Assembly (NCBI GenBank): GCA_020809705.1
Contig: CP085829.1
Span: forward strand, 2,108,001-2,172,000
Direction of reading: 5' to 3'
DNA length: 64,000 nt
Source of the DNA: Calonectria ilicicola
Lineage: Eukaryota > Ascomycota > Sordariomycetes > Hypocreales > Nectriaceae
Positions 10,198-21,928 of this stretch are shown in pieces; the stretch's first letter is position 1; each line of letters begins with the position of its first letter. The notes beneath the pieces are model-generated. The model searched no databases. It saw only the letters and a program-made list of their open reading frames with translations, and was not told the DNA's origin. Position numbers and translations under genes: made by a program.

Positions 10198-12296
10198 CTA
10201 TTGCTTCAAACCGCTTTGCATGCCCTTGACAAATTCAAATAGAGCCCAAGCACCTGGATCGGGGAGCTCCTGCTCCTTCTCCTCGCCTACGTAAGTGGCA
10301 CGTCCGAACCGGGGCTTGAGATATCTCGATGCCTCAGCCTTCTCGCCGGCCACCTTTACGGCAGCGGAAAAGTCGCTTGTGCTGGCAAAAACTTCGGCAA
10401 ATGGCAGCAGGACATCCATGACTGTCCTGTCACCCTCGCGGGCGGCAGTGTAGTTCTTGAGGGACTCAGTTGCGGCTGCGAGGGCAGTGGAGTAGAGGAC
10501 AGGGGAGAGGCCGTCGCGGGTGGAGGAGCCCTGGAGCTCGGACGCAAATGCACTGAGGAGGATACCGAAAATGGCACCAAGGGTACCACCCATGTCATCA
10601 ACGGCCTGGATAATGGCAAAGAGGGCAGTGAAGATGGAGCCGCTGGCGGCAATGCTGGATGAACCGTCAAGAAGAGCAATGATGGCCTCACTCACGCCCT
10701 TGACGGCCTCGCCGCAGTCGCCATCACCCATGACCATGTCCCACTCTGTCAGCTTGGGCTCAGCGGCGATGGCTGCTTCACATGCACGTCGGAGCACAGT
10801 GTCGAGCAGAGCGGGGTCAACTAGCAAATGGTTAGTCGCAAGGTCTCAATTCACACGAATCATGGTTGGCAAACCCTTAATGTCCGCTTCAGCAGAAATC
10901 GAAGGCTCCATATCCACTGCCTTGCTGTTGGCAGCGGAGTCCTTGGAGGGATCGATGGGCTCGGGGGGCGAGTTGGGCCACGCGGTAGCAGCCGTCTTGG
11001 CCTCGAGCAGGTCAATCAGGACCGAAATGTCGACCTTTGCATCCCGGGCCGCCTGGGTGACATTGCTGAGGGAGATGGAGAAACCGGGGCCGTTGAGAGA
11101 TGTTTCAAAAGTGCCACAGTAAATCTTGACGGGCCGAATCTTCCATGTCGACTCTGCAGGATAATGGTGGTTAGATGATGTCAATTGCATCAATAGATGT
11201 ACATGGGGAGTCGCATACCAAGTTGAGCAATCACTTCGTCAGCGAGCGCGCCAAGTTCGAGGTTGGACAAGCCGCCATAGTTGTTGATGAGCAGGATGAC
11301 CTGGTCGTCCTTGTTGTCGAAGTTGACAAAGTATCGCTCCTTGTCGTTGGGATCGCAGAGCCGCTTGAGGCAGTGGTCGATTAGGGACTCGACGGAGGGG
11401 AAAGGTGAGAGGTGCTCGGCGCCCTGTTTTTTAGTGGAGTTAGCATTCTCGCGATGCCATTGGGAGCGGAGTAAGAGGGCGCATTTTTCATGCAAAGTAC
11501 AAATCACTCACAGGCTCATTGTGAATACCGGCTCCAACAACGCACACATCCTTGCCAATTGTGTCGTGGGCTTGTCGGCCGGGAACGTGGCAGTGGTCGA
11601 GGGCCGAGCCGATCGTCACCAGGCTATCGTTGACGGCCTTACCAATGTCCACGCATCGCTCAAACGAGTACTTGGCTTGTGCGGCCGCACCGACCGCCTT
11701 GAGAGCTGCAAAACCCACAATGTTAGCTTGATCTGGGGCAAAAAAGCTGGGGGGCGACTGGGGAGAATGTAAAAGATGGGGATGTGGCCTGGTTTTTTTT
11801 GCCGCAAATACGTACTCAGAACATGACCGGCAAGGCCTCGTCTGCCGACGCGGATCCTGCTTCTGGGGATCGACACATCGTCTGTTGCAGGCAAAACGAC
11901 TACTTTAGGAGAGAGTCCGGACGCCTTTGCGCGCTCGGCAGCCAGGCCAAAGTGCAGGCGATCGCCGGTGTAGTTGGTAATCATAAGAATGGTGCCCTCC
12001 TCCGAAGGCGTGGCGGCCATGGCTGCGAGCACCTGCTTGGTGCTGGGACTGGCGAAGATGTCGCCACAGGCAGCGCCGGACAGCAGACCATCGCCAACGT
12101 AGCCAGACCAGCCGGGCTCGTGGCCAGAACCGCCACCACTAATGATTGCTACTCGTGAAGAATCATGCTGATTGTTGTACACGACTCTCTCCGACTCAAT
12201 CAGCGACAGATGCGGGGTGCCGCGCACGAGAGCTCTAAGGTATCTGGGAACCAGCTGGTTCGCAGCGGTTTCAGGAAAGAAATGCTTGTCCGACAT
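10198..12296 (-). CDS. DAK-family kinase (dihydroxyacetone/erythrulose-type)
   Basis: Five exons: 11816-12296, 11512-11705, 11219-11423, 10875-11153 and 10198-10820, giving 593 aa. The length fits a fused DhaK-DhaL ATP-dependent ketose kinase. The N-terminal DhaK part has ISGGGSGHEP and VGAGIHNEPG. The His of the second motif forms the hemiaminal with the substrate carbonyl in this family. The C-terminal DhaL part has MGDGDCGEAV, the Mg-ATP-binding Asp cluster. A Pro/Ser-rich linker separates the halves. Introns are 46-110 nt, and the last uses a GTTTGC donor. The family phosphorylates dihydroxyacetone; some members act on erythrulose (Yarrowia EYK1). The gene diverges from the Zn2Cys6 regulator gene across 699 bp. 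The neighbouring RpiB, aldolase-like, SDR and MFS genes favour a catabolic ketose kinase over formaldehyde or glycerol metabolism. Substrate is inferred only. Confidence 0.93.
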
Positions 12297-12995
12297 GTCG
12301 TTACGAGAGAGAGTCAGGTCAGGGAGATGTCAGAAGTGGCACGTTTGTCGTGTCGCAGATCTTCCGGACTCTGTCGGCATATACATATGTAGGTCAACTG
12401 CGCGGGTCTTGAGAAAATTGCGAATGCGCACGCGGACACTGGCGGACTGACATGGCATAGCCCATGGTCCATATTGGGGGCTTCGATGCGAGGTTGACCA
12501 CGATTCATTACCCCGTCCCGTCGTGTTGAAGCTGTTGCTACCGCTCCTCTGCCCCTCTGTGGCCTTCAATTGGCACAGAATTGGCATCCAGTGCCGAACT
12601 GAGGGAGCTTGAATTGCATTCAAGCTTAACCGGTAAGCGGCGCGCGACACGGGGATTGAATTTTTTTTTAGGGGGTGGGGAGGCCGTAGTACGTACGTAG
12701 TGGTCCCTGTCAGCTGCAATTCCAATTCTATCTACGATAAAATCCCCATGATGCCCCGACACGCGCACCCGCGCGAACATTGCTTCTCCCGCCGCCTTTC
12801 GTCCACCTTCACGCCCGCTGCTGCTGGTTACCGCGCGCTCAGCCAGTCCCCCCGTCTCGCCCATCACCATCACAGCAGCCTTGCAGAGTCGCCCGTCTTA
12901 CTGCAGCATCGAGACTCCCCGTTTCGCGCGTGGCTAGCATCGCCGACTGCAGCAGCCCAAGCGAGAGAGGAGGGGAGGGGGCAATTGTTACGAGC
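12297..12995. promoter_or_regulatory. Shared divergent promoter, DAK and regulator
   Basis: Seven hundred bp between two start codons facing away from each other. It contains pyrimidine-rich tracts and a T-run at 12660-12670. No specific binding site can be assigned by eye. Short frames within it are non-coding in appearance. Confidence 0.55.
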
Positions 12996-15901
12996 ATGAG
13001 TTCCGCACCTGAATCGGACAGCAGCAAGGTGCAGCAGCCACCTCGCAAGAAACCTCGCAAGAGCCGAAGCCGCGGCTTGAGGACAAAGACTGGATGGTGA
13101 GAAATAATCCTACGATTTCTACATGTCTCATCATGTCTCAGCCCCAGCACCTACCTACTACACCACGACCCGAATTGATGGATTTGACGAGGTGGGGGAG
13201 TCAACCCCCCTCGACAGATATGGATCAGGATCCAGTGGATCACACTCACCTCACCCAAACTCAATTGCGACGATCCCCTCAAGTTGAAGCTGAAACGCGG
13301 CCTTATGGGGATTCATCTAAGTGAAAACTTTTTTTTACTTTTCATTTCACTTGCTTGCTTTCTTTTTTTCCGTTGGGGAACACGAGTTCATCATGATCTG
13401 ATGCTAACCGGTTAATGTTAGCCTGACATGTCGACAACGACACAAGAAGTGTGATGAGCAAGGTACGCCACGCCGGAGCCGCAAGCAACAACCCTGCCAG
13501 AGAACGAACCTGCTGACCTTCAAGCTTCTAGTTCCCATCTGTGGATCCTGCACACTTGCAGGCAAGACATGCATTTATGGCCCTGACAGGCCGCCAGGAG
13601 CCGCATCTGCGTCGCCGTCCTTCCCAACAGCCACAGCTTCGACAGCTACCACAACAGCTGCGCACCGGCCTCGCCCACTCCCAGCTGTCACCGTGACCCC
13701 AGACGGGCCCAGTGTCCCGCCAATGACTGCGCCACCTCCAGCCCAGACTCAGAGCCAGAGCCCCCAGGCTCAAATGGCCCAGACCCAGACGGCCTTGACC
13801 CAGGCCGCCCTGGATGCCGTCTCGGCCGCTCCCCCATTCCCGGCTCCACAAGAGCCGACCCAGATCCCCCGCGGTGGGCCCTCGCCCTCCGCCAATCTCG
13901 GCACTATGGCGAGGATACCGGAAGAGCGGCCGTACATGGTCTACTCGCCGGACACATCCGATCTCCTCACTGCCGGGGGGGCATCTACTCGGTGGTTAGA
14001 CCTGCTAGCCTCCGATGCCGCCCAGGCCGATGCCGGCTTCTCCCTCGCCCCGAGCCCTACGCAGGAGACGACGGCTAAGAACCAGGGGGCTGTCAATAGC
14101 GGTGGTTTGTACCAGAGGCTATCAGATTTGGCTACTGGATCTGGCTCCACTGATGAGTACGGCTGGCAAGTGTTTGAGGACATTGTGCTGCTGGACCACG
14201 AGGCCATCCTGTTCCGCAAGTTTGCCGAGCATGCAGCCTCGTGGCTCGATATGCTTGACCCTCAGCGTCACTTCTCCACATATGCTACAAGGTTGGCAGT
14301 GAGTATATTCCCGGTTTCTCCCCGCCCTGACTTGTCGAGGCTTGCAGATAAGCCAAACCTTGTTTTTTGGTGGACTTCGTTCTAACGCTCGTTTGTGTTT
14401 TTTCTTGTTAGCTGCGCAACCCAGGCCTTATGAAAGCCATCTTGGCTCTCACCTCTCGTCACGATGCCATGAGCAAGAAAACAACAGAAACGTCTCCAGG
14501 CGTGGAGACGAGTACGGCACACGCGCAAGCCATACAGTACTATTACGAGACGCTCCACTACGTCCAGACTGCCCTCCACTCTCCCACTTACACCAACTCG
14601 GAGGAAATTCTCGCAACTGCAATCATCATCTCCACATATGAAATGCTAGACGAGTCTGCGTCTGGGTGGCAACGTCACCTTAAGGGCGTTTTCTGGATCC
14701 AACGGAGCCAGGATGTAGACGGTGAGAGTGGGGGTCTCCGTCAAGCGGTCTGGTGGGCGTGGCTGCGGCAAGACATTTGGGCCGCTTTCCGGGAGAAGCG
14801 CAAGTGCCATAGCTTCTGGATCCCCACCAAGACGTACGCCGACATGACCCAGCATGAACTGGCCGACCGAGCGGTCTTCCTCCTCAGCAAGGCCGTCAAC
14901 TACTCCGCTGCGGGGGACACCAACCCATTTGGAGACCCGACCTCCTCCGACGCCGAAGTGCTCCGCGCCAGGGCGACGGCTGGCTCAGAGCTTCTGGGCA
15001 TGCTGGAGGCGTGGAAGCCGTACCTGGGCCCGGGATTCCGGCCCTTACCTTCTCCAAAACGTGAGGCGGCAGATGCGGAGAAGTGCCCCTTCCAACCCAT
15101 TTGGATACACCCCCCTAGCTTTGCGGTTGCTGTCATGGTATACCACTTTGCCAAGATTCTCATCACATTGCACCGGCCACCTGAGCCTGGATTTGGCCAC
15201 TATCTAAAAACACAAGTTTGTTTCCCCTCTTGGCTGCTCAAGTCTCTCATTTGAACCAATGGCCCATGCTAATTGCCTAACTAGAGGACTCTATCAGATT
15301 CAGTCACTGCCATCTGCGGCATCGCCATGGCACTAGAAGATGAAGGGTGTCAAATTATCGCCGCTCATTGTCTATTTGGAGGTTCGTCAACCCCCCCTTT
15401 CTACTCCACACTGCCCCAAAATTGTTGTTTGTTATTCGCTGCAAGCCATCATGACTTGAAGTCATCCACACGTGCAGAGTTTACTGGACACCAACGTCAG
15501 GATTGGTTGTCTATTAGGATTCACGCAAAGGTTTAGAACTTCTGAGCCTAATCCGTAAAGCCCGTCCATTCCAACCCGAACCCAGCGTGCTTTCTTGCAG
15601 CTGTGGTCTTGCTTGGTCTTTTTTTTTCACGTTCGAGGTGACAACGAAATGCATCGTGATCATGATTTGCTGGTCCGAATAGCAATACGCTTCTATTTCA
15701 TTAAAACATGTCTCATCTCAAGTCCAGTACTAACATTGGCCTCTTTTAGCCGGGCTTTGTGTACAAGAACCCGCCCAAAGAACCGCTATCATAACTCTCG
15801 TCGATGCCTGCGAGAGGCGAACTGGTTGGCCCATGTCAACCATTCGCAACGACCTGCTGGCAGAATGGCGCAGAGTAGATCAAGACGGCAATGCAGCATG
15901 A
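12996..15901 (+). CDS. Zn2Cys6 fungal transcription factor
   Basis: Six exons: 12996-13096, 13422-13462, 13532-14298, 14412-15215, 15285-15381 and 15750-15901, giving 653 aa. A basic N-terminus (PPRKKPRKSRSR) precedes the zinc cluster GCLTCRQRHKKCDEQ...CGSCTLAGKTC (about residues 33-60). The cluster is assembled from three exons: intron 1 (325 nt) splits the first Cys codon as TG|C, and intron 2 falls before the later Cys residues. A Pro/Gln-rich linker follows, then a helical fungal regulator core with ICGIAMALEDEGCQ near the C-terminus. The last intron is long (368 nt), but frame and family resemblance continue across it. Family role: nuclear activator or repressor of pathway genes. Its position inside the sugar/polyol gene block suggests it regulates those neighbours. 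The stop lies 154 bp from the stop of the convergent RpiB gene. Confidence 0.88.
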
Positions 15902-16055
15902 CCTGGAAGTCTATATGCACCAAATCTATTGATGGCCCTAGAAGGCTCTATTTTTTTTTAATGATTCTCATGACATCAGAGCCTTTTTTTCAGCGTCCGA
16001 CTCCGATTAATATCAGTCCCACGATGGACATTTAACGTCGCTCGCGGTAGGGGAT

Positions 16056-16648
16056 TTAATTGTTCTTGTTGTCGTAGTCAGAGATGACCTTGACCTTGTC
16101 TGCGGAGGCCGAGCTCTGTTGCGGGGAAACGGTTAGTTGCAAGGGTATTGGAGAAGGGTGCGTTTTTTTTTTTAGATGGGGCCATACCTCATCGAACTCG
16201 TAACCCAACCACTCCTTGACCAGGCGTCTGGCCAATTCAATGCCAATGACGCGCTGGCCAAGGCAAAGAACCTGGGCGTTGTTGCTCTTGATGGCACGCT
16301 CAACGCTGAAGCTGTCATGGGCCGTCACGGCACGAACACCCTTCACTACACACCACATTAGATTGGAATAGACTATTGGTTCGCTCCGGTTTGATTCTCA
16401 CCCTTGTTGGCAGCGATGGCAACACCCAATCCAGTGCCGCAGATGAGGACAGCACGGTCGGCCTCACCGCTGGCAACCTTCTCGGCAGCGGCAATGGCGT
16501 AGTGAGGGTAAGCAGTCTTGTCGGTGGATGCACCAGGGCCAACATCGACGGTAGACTCAACGCGGGGGTCAGCATTCAGATCCTTGATGATGGTGGCCTT
16601 GTAGTCAAAGCCAGCATCATCACCGCCGAGGACGATCTTGAGACCCAT
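16056..16648 (-). CDS. RpiB/LacAB-type sugar-phosphate isomerase
   Basis: Three exons: 16402-16648, 16188-16345 and 16056-16115, giving 154 aa, the usual RpiB length. The N-terminus [15 protein letters not shown] carries the phosphate-binding Asp-Asp-Ala-Gly segment. [27 protein letters not shown] contains the catalytic Cys of the CGTG loop and the conserved NK...RA...HD block, which is interrupted by a 56-nt intron after ANK. RpiB-type enzymes interconvert aldose and ketose phosphates (ribose-5-P/ribulose-5-P, galactose-6-P, and in tetritol pathways erythrulose-4-P to erythrose-4-P, as Yarrowia EYI2). The family is scattered in fungi, and its presence beside DAK and SDR genes is telling. It is transcribed divergently from the aldolase-like gene (842 bp apart). 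The substrate is inferred. Confidence 0.92.
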
Positions 16649-17490
16649 TTTTGCAATTGAGTGCAGTTGAAGATAGAGAAAAAAGATTTATTGATTGATG
16701 TGAACAAGAACAACGATCACGGTGGGATGCAGAACGTGAAACGGAAACAGGCTTCTTTCTATCATGAGCCACTTTCCCGAAGCTAGAGGGGTTAAATGGC
16801 CTCATGATGAGCCGCCATGATGCACGATGCACCTCTGAGGCGCCCGTCTCGACCCCTGTTCGCGAGACCGAGACGAATCCCATCCATGATACATGGCTTC
16901 TTCTCCCACACACACCTCCGCCTTTTGGTTCCCTTCCCCAACTTGTTCACCCGCATTTTGTGCCCCGAGACGAGGTGCGTGCTGTTTAATCTAGATGCGG
17001 AGAAGGGGAGTCCCCTGTCCGACTAGTGGCAAATGGGGAAGCCATTGCCGGCTTTTTATGCATAGCTCGAGGCACGGTGACGTGGGACGGGTGTGTGGAG
17101 CAGTTTTTTTTTTCGGGCGAGCATCCTCGACGCGAGAGACAGAGGGACAAGAGGTAACTCGTTTCTGCAATTGAGTCGTGCATGCGTGCGCGCGACGATG
17201 GGTTGCAAACACCTCGTCTCGTTGCGGTGCGCGCTGCTGCACGTGGATGGCAGAGATTTCCCCATGACAGAGAAAACCATTGCCTCGTATTCATTCCCCC
17301 CCAGTAGAAATGATTCTAGATCCAATTATTATTATTCCATCTTCTCAAAAAGCTCCAATTGCTTAATCCCGGTCCAGACTCCATCCAGTCTTTTTTGTCT
17401 AATTCCTCAAACCTACCCGAGAGGCCACACATACATACACACACTTCTTCAGATCAAACAGAAGAAAGAAAGCTTTCCCCCACCGTCATC
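16649..17490. promoter_or_regulatory. Shared divergent promoter, RpiB and aldolase-like
   Basis: Non-coding 842 bp between opposing start codons. A pyrimidine-rich leader with CACACATACATACACACAC-like sequence sits just before the aldolase-like ATG at 17491. No operator could be assigned. Confidence 0.5.
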
Positions 17491-18440
17491 ATGAGCTGGA
17501 AGGAGAACAACAAGACGTACCAGATCCTCAAGGCCGCTGAGGAGGGCGGATACGGAGTCGTTGCAGCCATTGCGTGAGCCTTGACCCCAAATTCTTTTCC
17601 AACATTTGGATCCCAATTGCCTTGAACTTGCCGTGCTCATATTTCCCATTATCGTCTTGTAGCTACAACATTGAGCACATTGTTGCCTTTGTCCGCGCCG
17701 CCGAGGCCAAGAAGGCCCCCTTCATCATCCAGGTGTTCCCCTGGGCCATTACCGCCTCTGATGGCCTCCTCGTCCACGCCGCCGCCCAGGCCGCTAAGAA
17801 CGCCTCGGTCCCCATCGCCGTCCACCTCGACCACGCCCAAGACGAGAACATGATCCGCAAGGCTGCCGATGAGCTCCCCTTTGACTCCATCATGGTCGAC
17901 ATGTCGCACTATGAGATGGAGGAGAACCTGGCCAAGACCAAGGAGCTGGTTGCCTACTGCCACGCCCGCGGCATCACTACTGAGGCTGAGCCCGGCCGAA
18001 TTGAGGGCGGCGAGGACGGCATTGCCGACACCGCTGACCTCGAGGGTGCTCTGACCACTGAGGACCAGGTCGAGGACTTCATTGCCACTGGCATCGACTT
18101 CCTCGCCCCGGCCTTCGGCAACGTCCACGGCGAGTACGGCAAGCGTGGACCCGTGCTGGACTACGACCGCCTCAAGATGATCCGCAAGAAGGTCGACGGC
18201 CGCGTGCGCATCGTGCTCCACGGCACAAACGACTTCCCCAACGACATCATGCAGTCGTGTATCAAGGAGGGATGCTCCAAGATCAACGTCAACAAGCTGG
18301 TTCTTGACGACTACCTGGTCTTTCTCAAGGAGCAGGCCCCCAAGCTGGCCGTGACAGGCGCCTTTGAGAAGTCTATTGAAGAGACGAGGAGGCTGGTTGA
18401 GTGGCAGTTGGATGTCACTGGTTCTGCCGGAAAGGCTTGA
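17491..18440 (+). CDS. Class II ketose-bisphosphate aldolase-like protein
   Basis: Two exons: 17491-17573 and 17663-18440, giving 286 aa. This is the size of GatY/KbaY tagatose-bisphosphate aldolases and shorter than yeast FBA1. The TIM-barrel signatures are present: HLDHA (Asp84 acid/base, His85 metal ligand), TEAEPGRIEGGEDG, FGNVHGEYG (His183) and VLHG (His214), so the Zn ligands look intact. The loop after His214 reads GTND where aldolases usually have G(G/A)SG, the segment that holds a substrate phosphate. The SKINVNK block follows. The expected reaction is reversible cleavage of a ketose (bis)phosphate to DHAP plus an aldehyde, but the altered loop suggests a different substrate or reaction. 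The gene is divergent from RpiB and lies inside the DAK/RpiB/SDR/MFS block. Codon use is strongly C-ending, suggesting high expression. Confidence 0.88.
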
Positions 18441-19664
18441 AATTTTACGTAGAAGCTGTATATGAATATAAAAAGTTGCCACCAATTTGTACTTTTGTGT
18501 TAACACCCATGACTTGTGATTTTTTACAGTCTCATGACAACGGAAGCAGAAAATCAAACAAGTCATATATTGAGTTATCAAGCTTGGGGCGTATACATAG
18601 ATAAGAGCGTGAGTACCCGCTTCTCGCCCCCAGCATATAAGTCAGTTATTAGATAATCACGTATGTAAACCCACGCCCATGGACACGCAGACTCATGATT
18701 TATGCTGGTATAGTCCCCCTTCCCAAAGAGGAAATATTACCCCAAATAGTCTTGTTGCTAAGGGGGTGTGGTGGTGGTTGTGCTGGACGGTTGCCGTTGT
18801 TGAGTGGGATTTTATGCCAACCTAGACCCAACCACGCCGCGGCAACTAGAGCCAGACCATAGGACCACACCCTCCCTCTCATCATGCCCTCCCTCTTTTT
18901 TCTTTCCCTCACGCCGCTTTACCCTTCTTGGAAGCATAAACTACTGTAGGAACGCGGAGAATATTGCTTTTTGCAGCATGCGTTCGTGCAGCTTGACGGG
19001 GAATGGGACTTTGATAGGGCCGCCGCCTCCAATGAGAGGGCCTAATTGCGCAGGCTAGTTGGACTGAGGCTGAAAGTTCGTATAATCACGAGTGACAGAT
19101 CCTATGACTTTGATTTCGCACTCATTAGAAACTGAGATGGGGCAATTAAAATCATACATGTCAATTGGGCTGATTGGAGCTATATGGGCGCTCTAATTAT
19201 CAATCTAACACGTCCCTCCCCTCTCGTATCGGCCAAACCCGTCTCATAAAAAAAAAAAAATCTTACTGCGTCATGAGTACCGACCCTGTCTTTTTTTTTC
19301 TGCAAGCATCATGCCAAGACCCATTTTCCCCTGGACCCGGTAGCCCAAGCGGGTGGCGATCCCATGTGGTTTGTCTGGGCCCTTGGCGCGTTTTCCATGC
19401 CTTGTCTCCCAATGTCATTTGTCACATACACGCGGCTCCAATGTAGCAATGTGGAGTCTTTTGAGAGAAGAAAAAAAAAAGAAAGAAAAAATCGACAAAA
19501 AAACAAAACACGGTGTGTGGATGGATGGTGGACAGCTTTGTAAAGGATGAATGATGGTCTATTGTACCATTTGTCTATAATACGAATGCTCTTTATCACA
19601 TGTACAGTTTTCATTCCTCATAACCCAATAGTTCCCTTTTATTTTAAATTCCCAATTACCCCGT
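18441..19664. other. Convergent intergenic region
   Basis: About 1.2 kb between the 3' ends of the aldolase-like gene (+) and the SDR gene (-). It contains A-runs (19248-19260, 19470-19500) and no frame with family resemblance. I see nothing further. Confidence 0.55.
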
Positions 19665-20577
19665 TTACCAGGCACCGACGATACCGGCGATGGGAATATC
19701 GATACCGGTGGTGTAAGTAGCAGTGTCGCTCAGGAGGTAGACGTAAGCACCACCGAGCTCCTGGGGGAGAGCCAGACGGGGCATACCGCCGTAGTACTTC
19801 ATCTTGGTGTCCCAGTCGGGGCTGGTCTCGACGTAGTAGGTAAGGGCGGTCTTGACGAAACCAGGGGAGATGCTGTTGACACGGATGCCGTACTGAGACC
19901 ACTCCATGGCCAGAGTGTGGGTCATGTTGCGGACAGCACCCTTGGTACCACCGTAGGGGGCAGAGGGAGCGGCGCGGTTGGGGCGGTAGGAGGTCATGGA
20001 AGCAGTGAAGACGATGCTGCCCTTGGTCTTGGTCTTGATGAACAGGCGGGCGGCGGCAGTGGCGCAGTTCCAGGCGCCGAAGACGTTGAGCTTGAAGAGC
20101 TTCTCGACCTGCTCCATGGTGAAGTCGAGGGCGGGCTGGTGCTTGGTGGCACCGGCGTTGGCAATCATGCCATCGAAGCGGCCCTCGTTGGCGAGGACCT
20201 GGTCAAGGGCGGTGGCAACCGACTCCTCGTTGGTGACATCGGTCTTGATGTACTTGAACTTGCCGGGGAACTGCTTCTCGAGGTTGGCAAAGTCCTCAGC
20301 GGGCTCGGAGATGTCGAGCGAGTAGACAGTGCCGGCGCCGTTGTGGAGGCAGACCTCAGCAAGGCCCAGGCCGATACCCTGGTTGGCACCAGTGACTGTG
20401 GTGGTGGCGGTTGTGTTAGCTGGCGGCGCGCAAGATTGAGATTGAGTTGGGCTGGAGTGAGTACGTACTGGTAATAACCTTGCCGTTCAGGGTAATTTGC
20501 CAGTTGTGGCCGGCCTGGGGAAGGGTGGAGGGGTAGTTGTCAGCAGGCTGGCTGCTGGAGGCATCGTTGCTAGCCAT
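19665..20577 (-). CDS. Short-chain dehydrogenase/reductase (polyol/ketose type)
   Basis: Two exons: 20469-20577 and 19665-20395, giving 279 aa. The intron has a GTACGT donor, a GCTAAC branch site and CACAG acceptor. The Rossmann motif TGANQGIG (about residues 38-45) is just after the intron, with NAGA near residue 114. The catalytic Ser is in TASMTS, and YGGTK gives the Tyr-x3-Lys pair. The C-terminal SISPGFVKTAL and AYVYLLSDTATYTTGIDI resemble fungal NADP(H) mannitol dehydrogenase, L-xylulose reductase and sorbose reductase enzymes. Expected reaction: reversible oxidation of a polyol to a ketose in the cytosol. In the Yarrowia erythritol cluster the dehydrogenase EYD1 is also an SDR. The gene diverges from the MFS transporter across 1351 bp. 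The substrate cannot be read from sequence. Confidence 0.92.
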
Positions 20578-21928
20578 TTTGAATGGGATGTGTGTGGTTT
20601 TGTTAGGTGAAGTAAGTTGGGAGTATGAAACCCGTCAAAGTGCGATTTGCGACTTCAACGATTGATTAAGGGAGGAGATTGTATAAGAGGAAGTGATGAG
20701 AGAGCAGAGGATGAGTGGAAAAGAAGACGCTCCGTAGCAGCAACCGGTCAACGTTTATAATTCCCCTCCAGGAAGTCGGCAAGCTACCTTTGACGATTGC
20801 CGGTCCCATGATAAACAGCGCGCTTTCCACTTTGCCGCGCACTTCGCCGCTTCACGGTAAGTGGGTGTGGGTGTGTGCAGCAGAGAGACTCCATCCATTA
20901 CGGTCACGCTCTATGTTACATCCACCCGAGTCAGTCATGGCTACTTTGTGTGGGTGAGAGAGTGTGTGTGGGTTGATGCAGGTCGCGGGTGCGGGTTGCG
21001 GGTGTTGGCGTTGGTGCGGAGTCGGGGCACCCAAAAAAAAAAAAGTTGGGGGAGAGAGAGGACGGGAGACGGTAACCGGGCCCCGTCTCGCGGCACACAC
21101 ACACCCACTTGTACACGAGCCTGCACACGGCCTGCACGTCGGCGACAAAGTGCAACACAAAATTTTATCCATGATTTCACCCATATTCCCGGACACGCGC
21201 GCGCACGTCCCCGTCTCGCGGTGCCCACAGGGCCACTGCACAGGGTCTGGAGCTCCGGAGCCGCCCTAGACCAGTTCCCCGACCACCCTTCCTCCACCCC
21301 AGCCCAGGGCGCCGGAGCCACCCAGACCACGCAGAGCCACAGGGCTCCTCCAGGGCTCCAGGACTCCAGGGGGGCCGCCGCCGTGTGCGGATGCGCCATG
21401 GCTTGTTTGGATCCATTCCTACGCACCCACTTTCTCCCACCCATACCCCAGGATTCGAGAATTGGAGTCATTTGTGGGGAGGCCTTCCCGGGGGCCCTGA
21501 GTCGCGCTACCTTGCATGAGCAAGCTTGGGTCGACGAGTCCGTGTGTCCCCTTGCCTGGTCTGTTCTGCCTTCTGTTCGCCCTCGCCTGTTCCGGCTCAG
21601 CTGAGCGTCATCGTCCGTTTTCCCCAAGATCATCTGGCTCATCTAGGCTCGGCAACCGTTGGTCTGCCCCGGAAATCCCCAGCGCCCTCACCCCGTTCCC
21701 CGTACTCTGGCACCAGCCTGTCAAGACCTGCCCGTGCCCACCCCAGGCCCCCAGCCTACTATAAGTATACCCCGTGGCATCTCCTTCTGGAAAAGGAGAA
21801 AACTCTGTATTCCTTGTTGCAATCCATCACTCTGGGCCCAGAATCGTCAATCGCAGCATCTGGATAAGCCAACCTCTTCAGCCCATACAAAGACAAGCCA
21901 TCAATTGCAACTGCAACTGCAGCTCACC
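20578..21928. promoter_or_regulatory. Shared divergent promoter, SDR and MFS
   Basis: An unusually long (1.35 kb) GC-rich intergenic region. The decamer CGTCTCGCGG occurs twice, near 21086 and 21211. Several CreA-type hexamers (SYGGRG and its complement, e.g. CCCCAG near 21297 and 21447) occur, but this motif is too short to be significant by eye. A TATA-like TATAAGTATA lies near 21760. ORFs in this stretch are frame artefacts of GC-rich sequence. Confidence 0.45.

Noticed and set aside
17649..18581. 310-codon minus ORF
   Set aside because: Antisense shadow of the C-ending codons of the aldolase-like gene.
20861..21642. Long overlapping ORFs of up to 247 codons on both strands
   Set aside because: GC-rich promoter between SDR and MFS genes; frames on both strands are composition artefacts.
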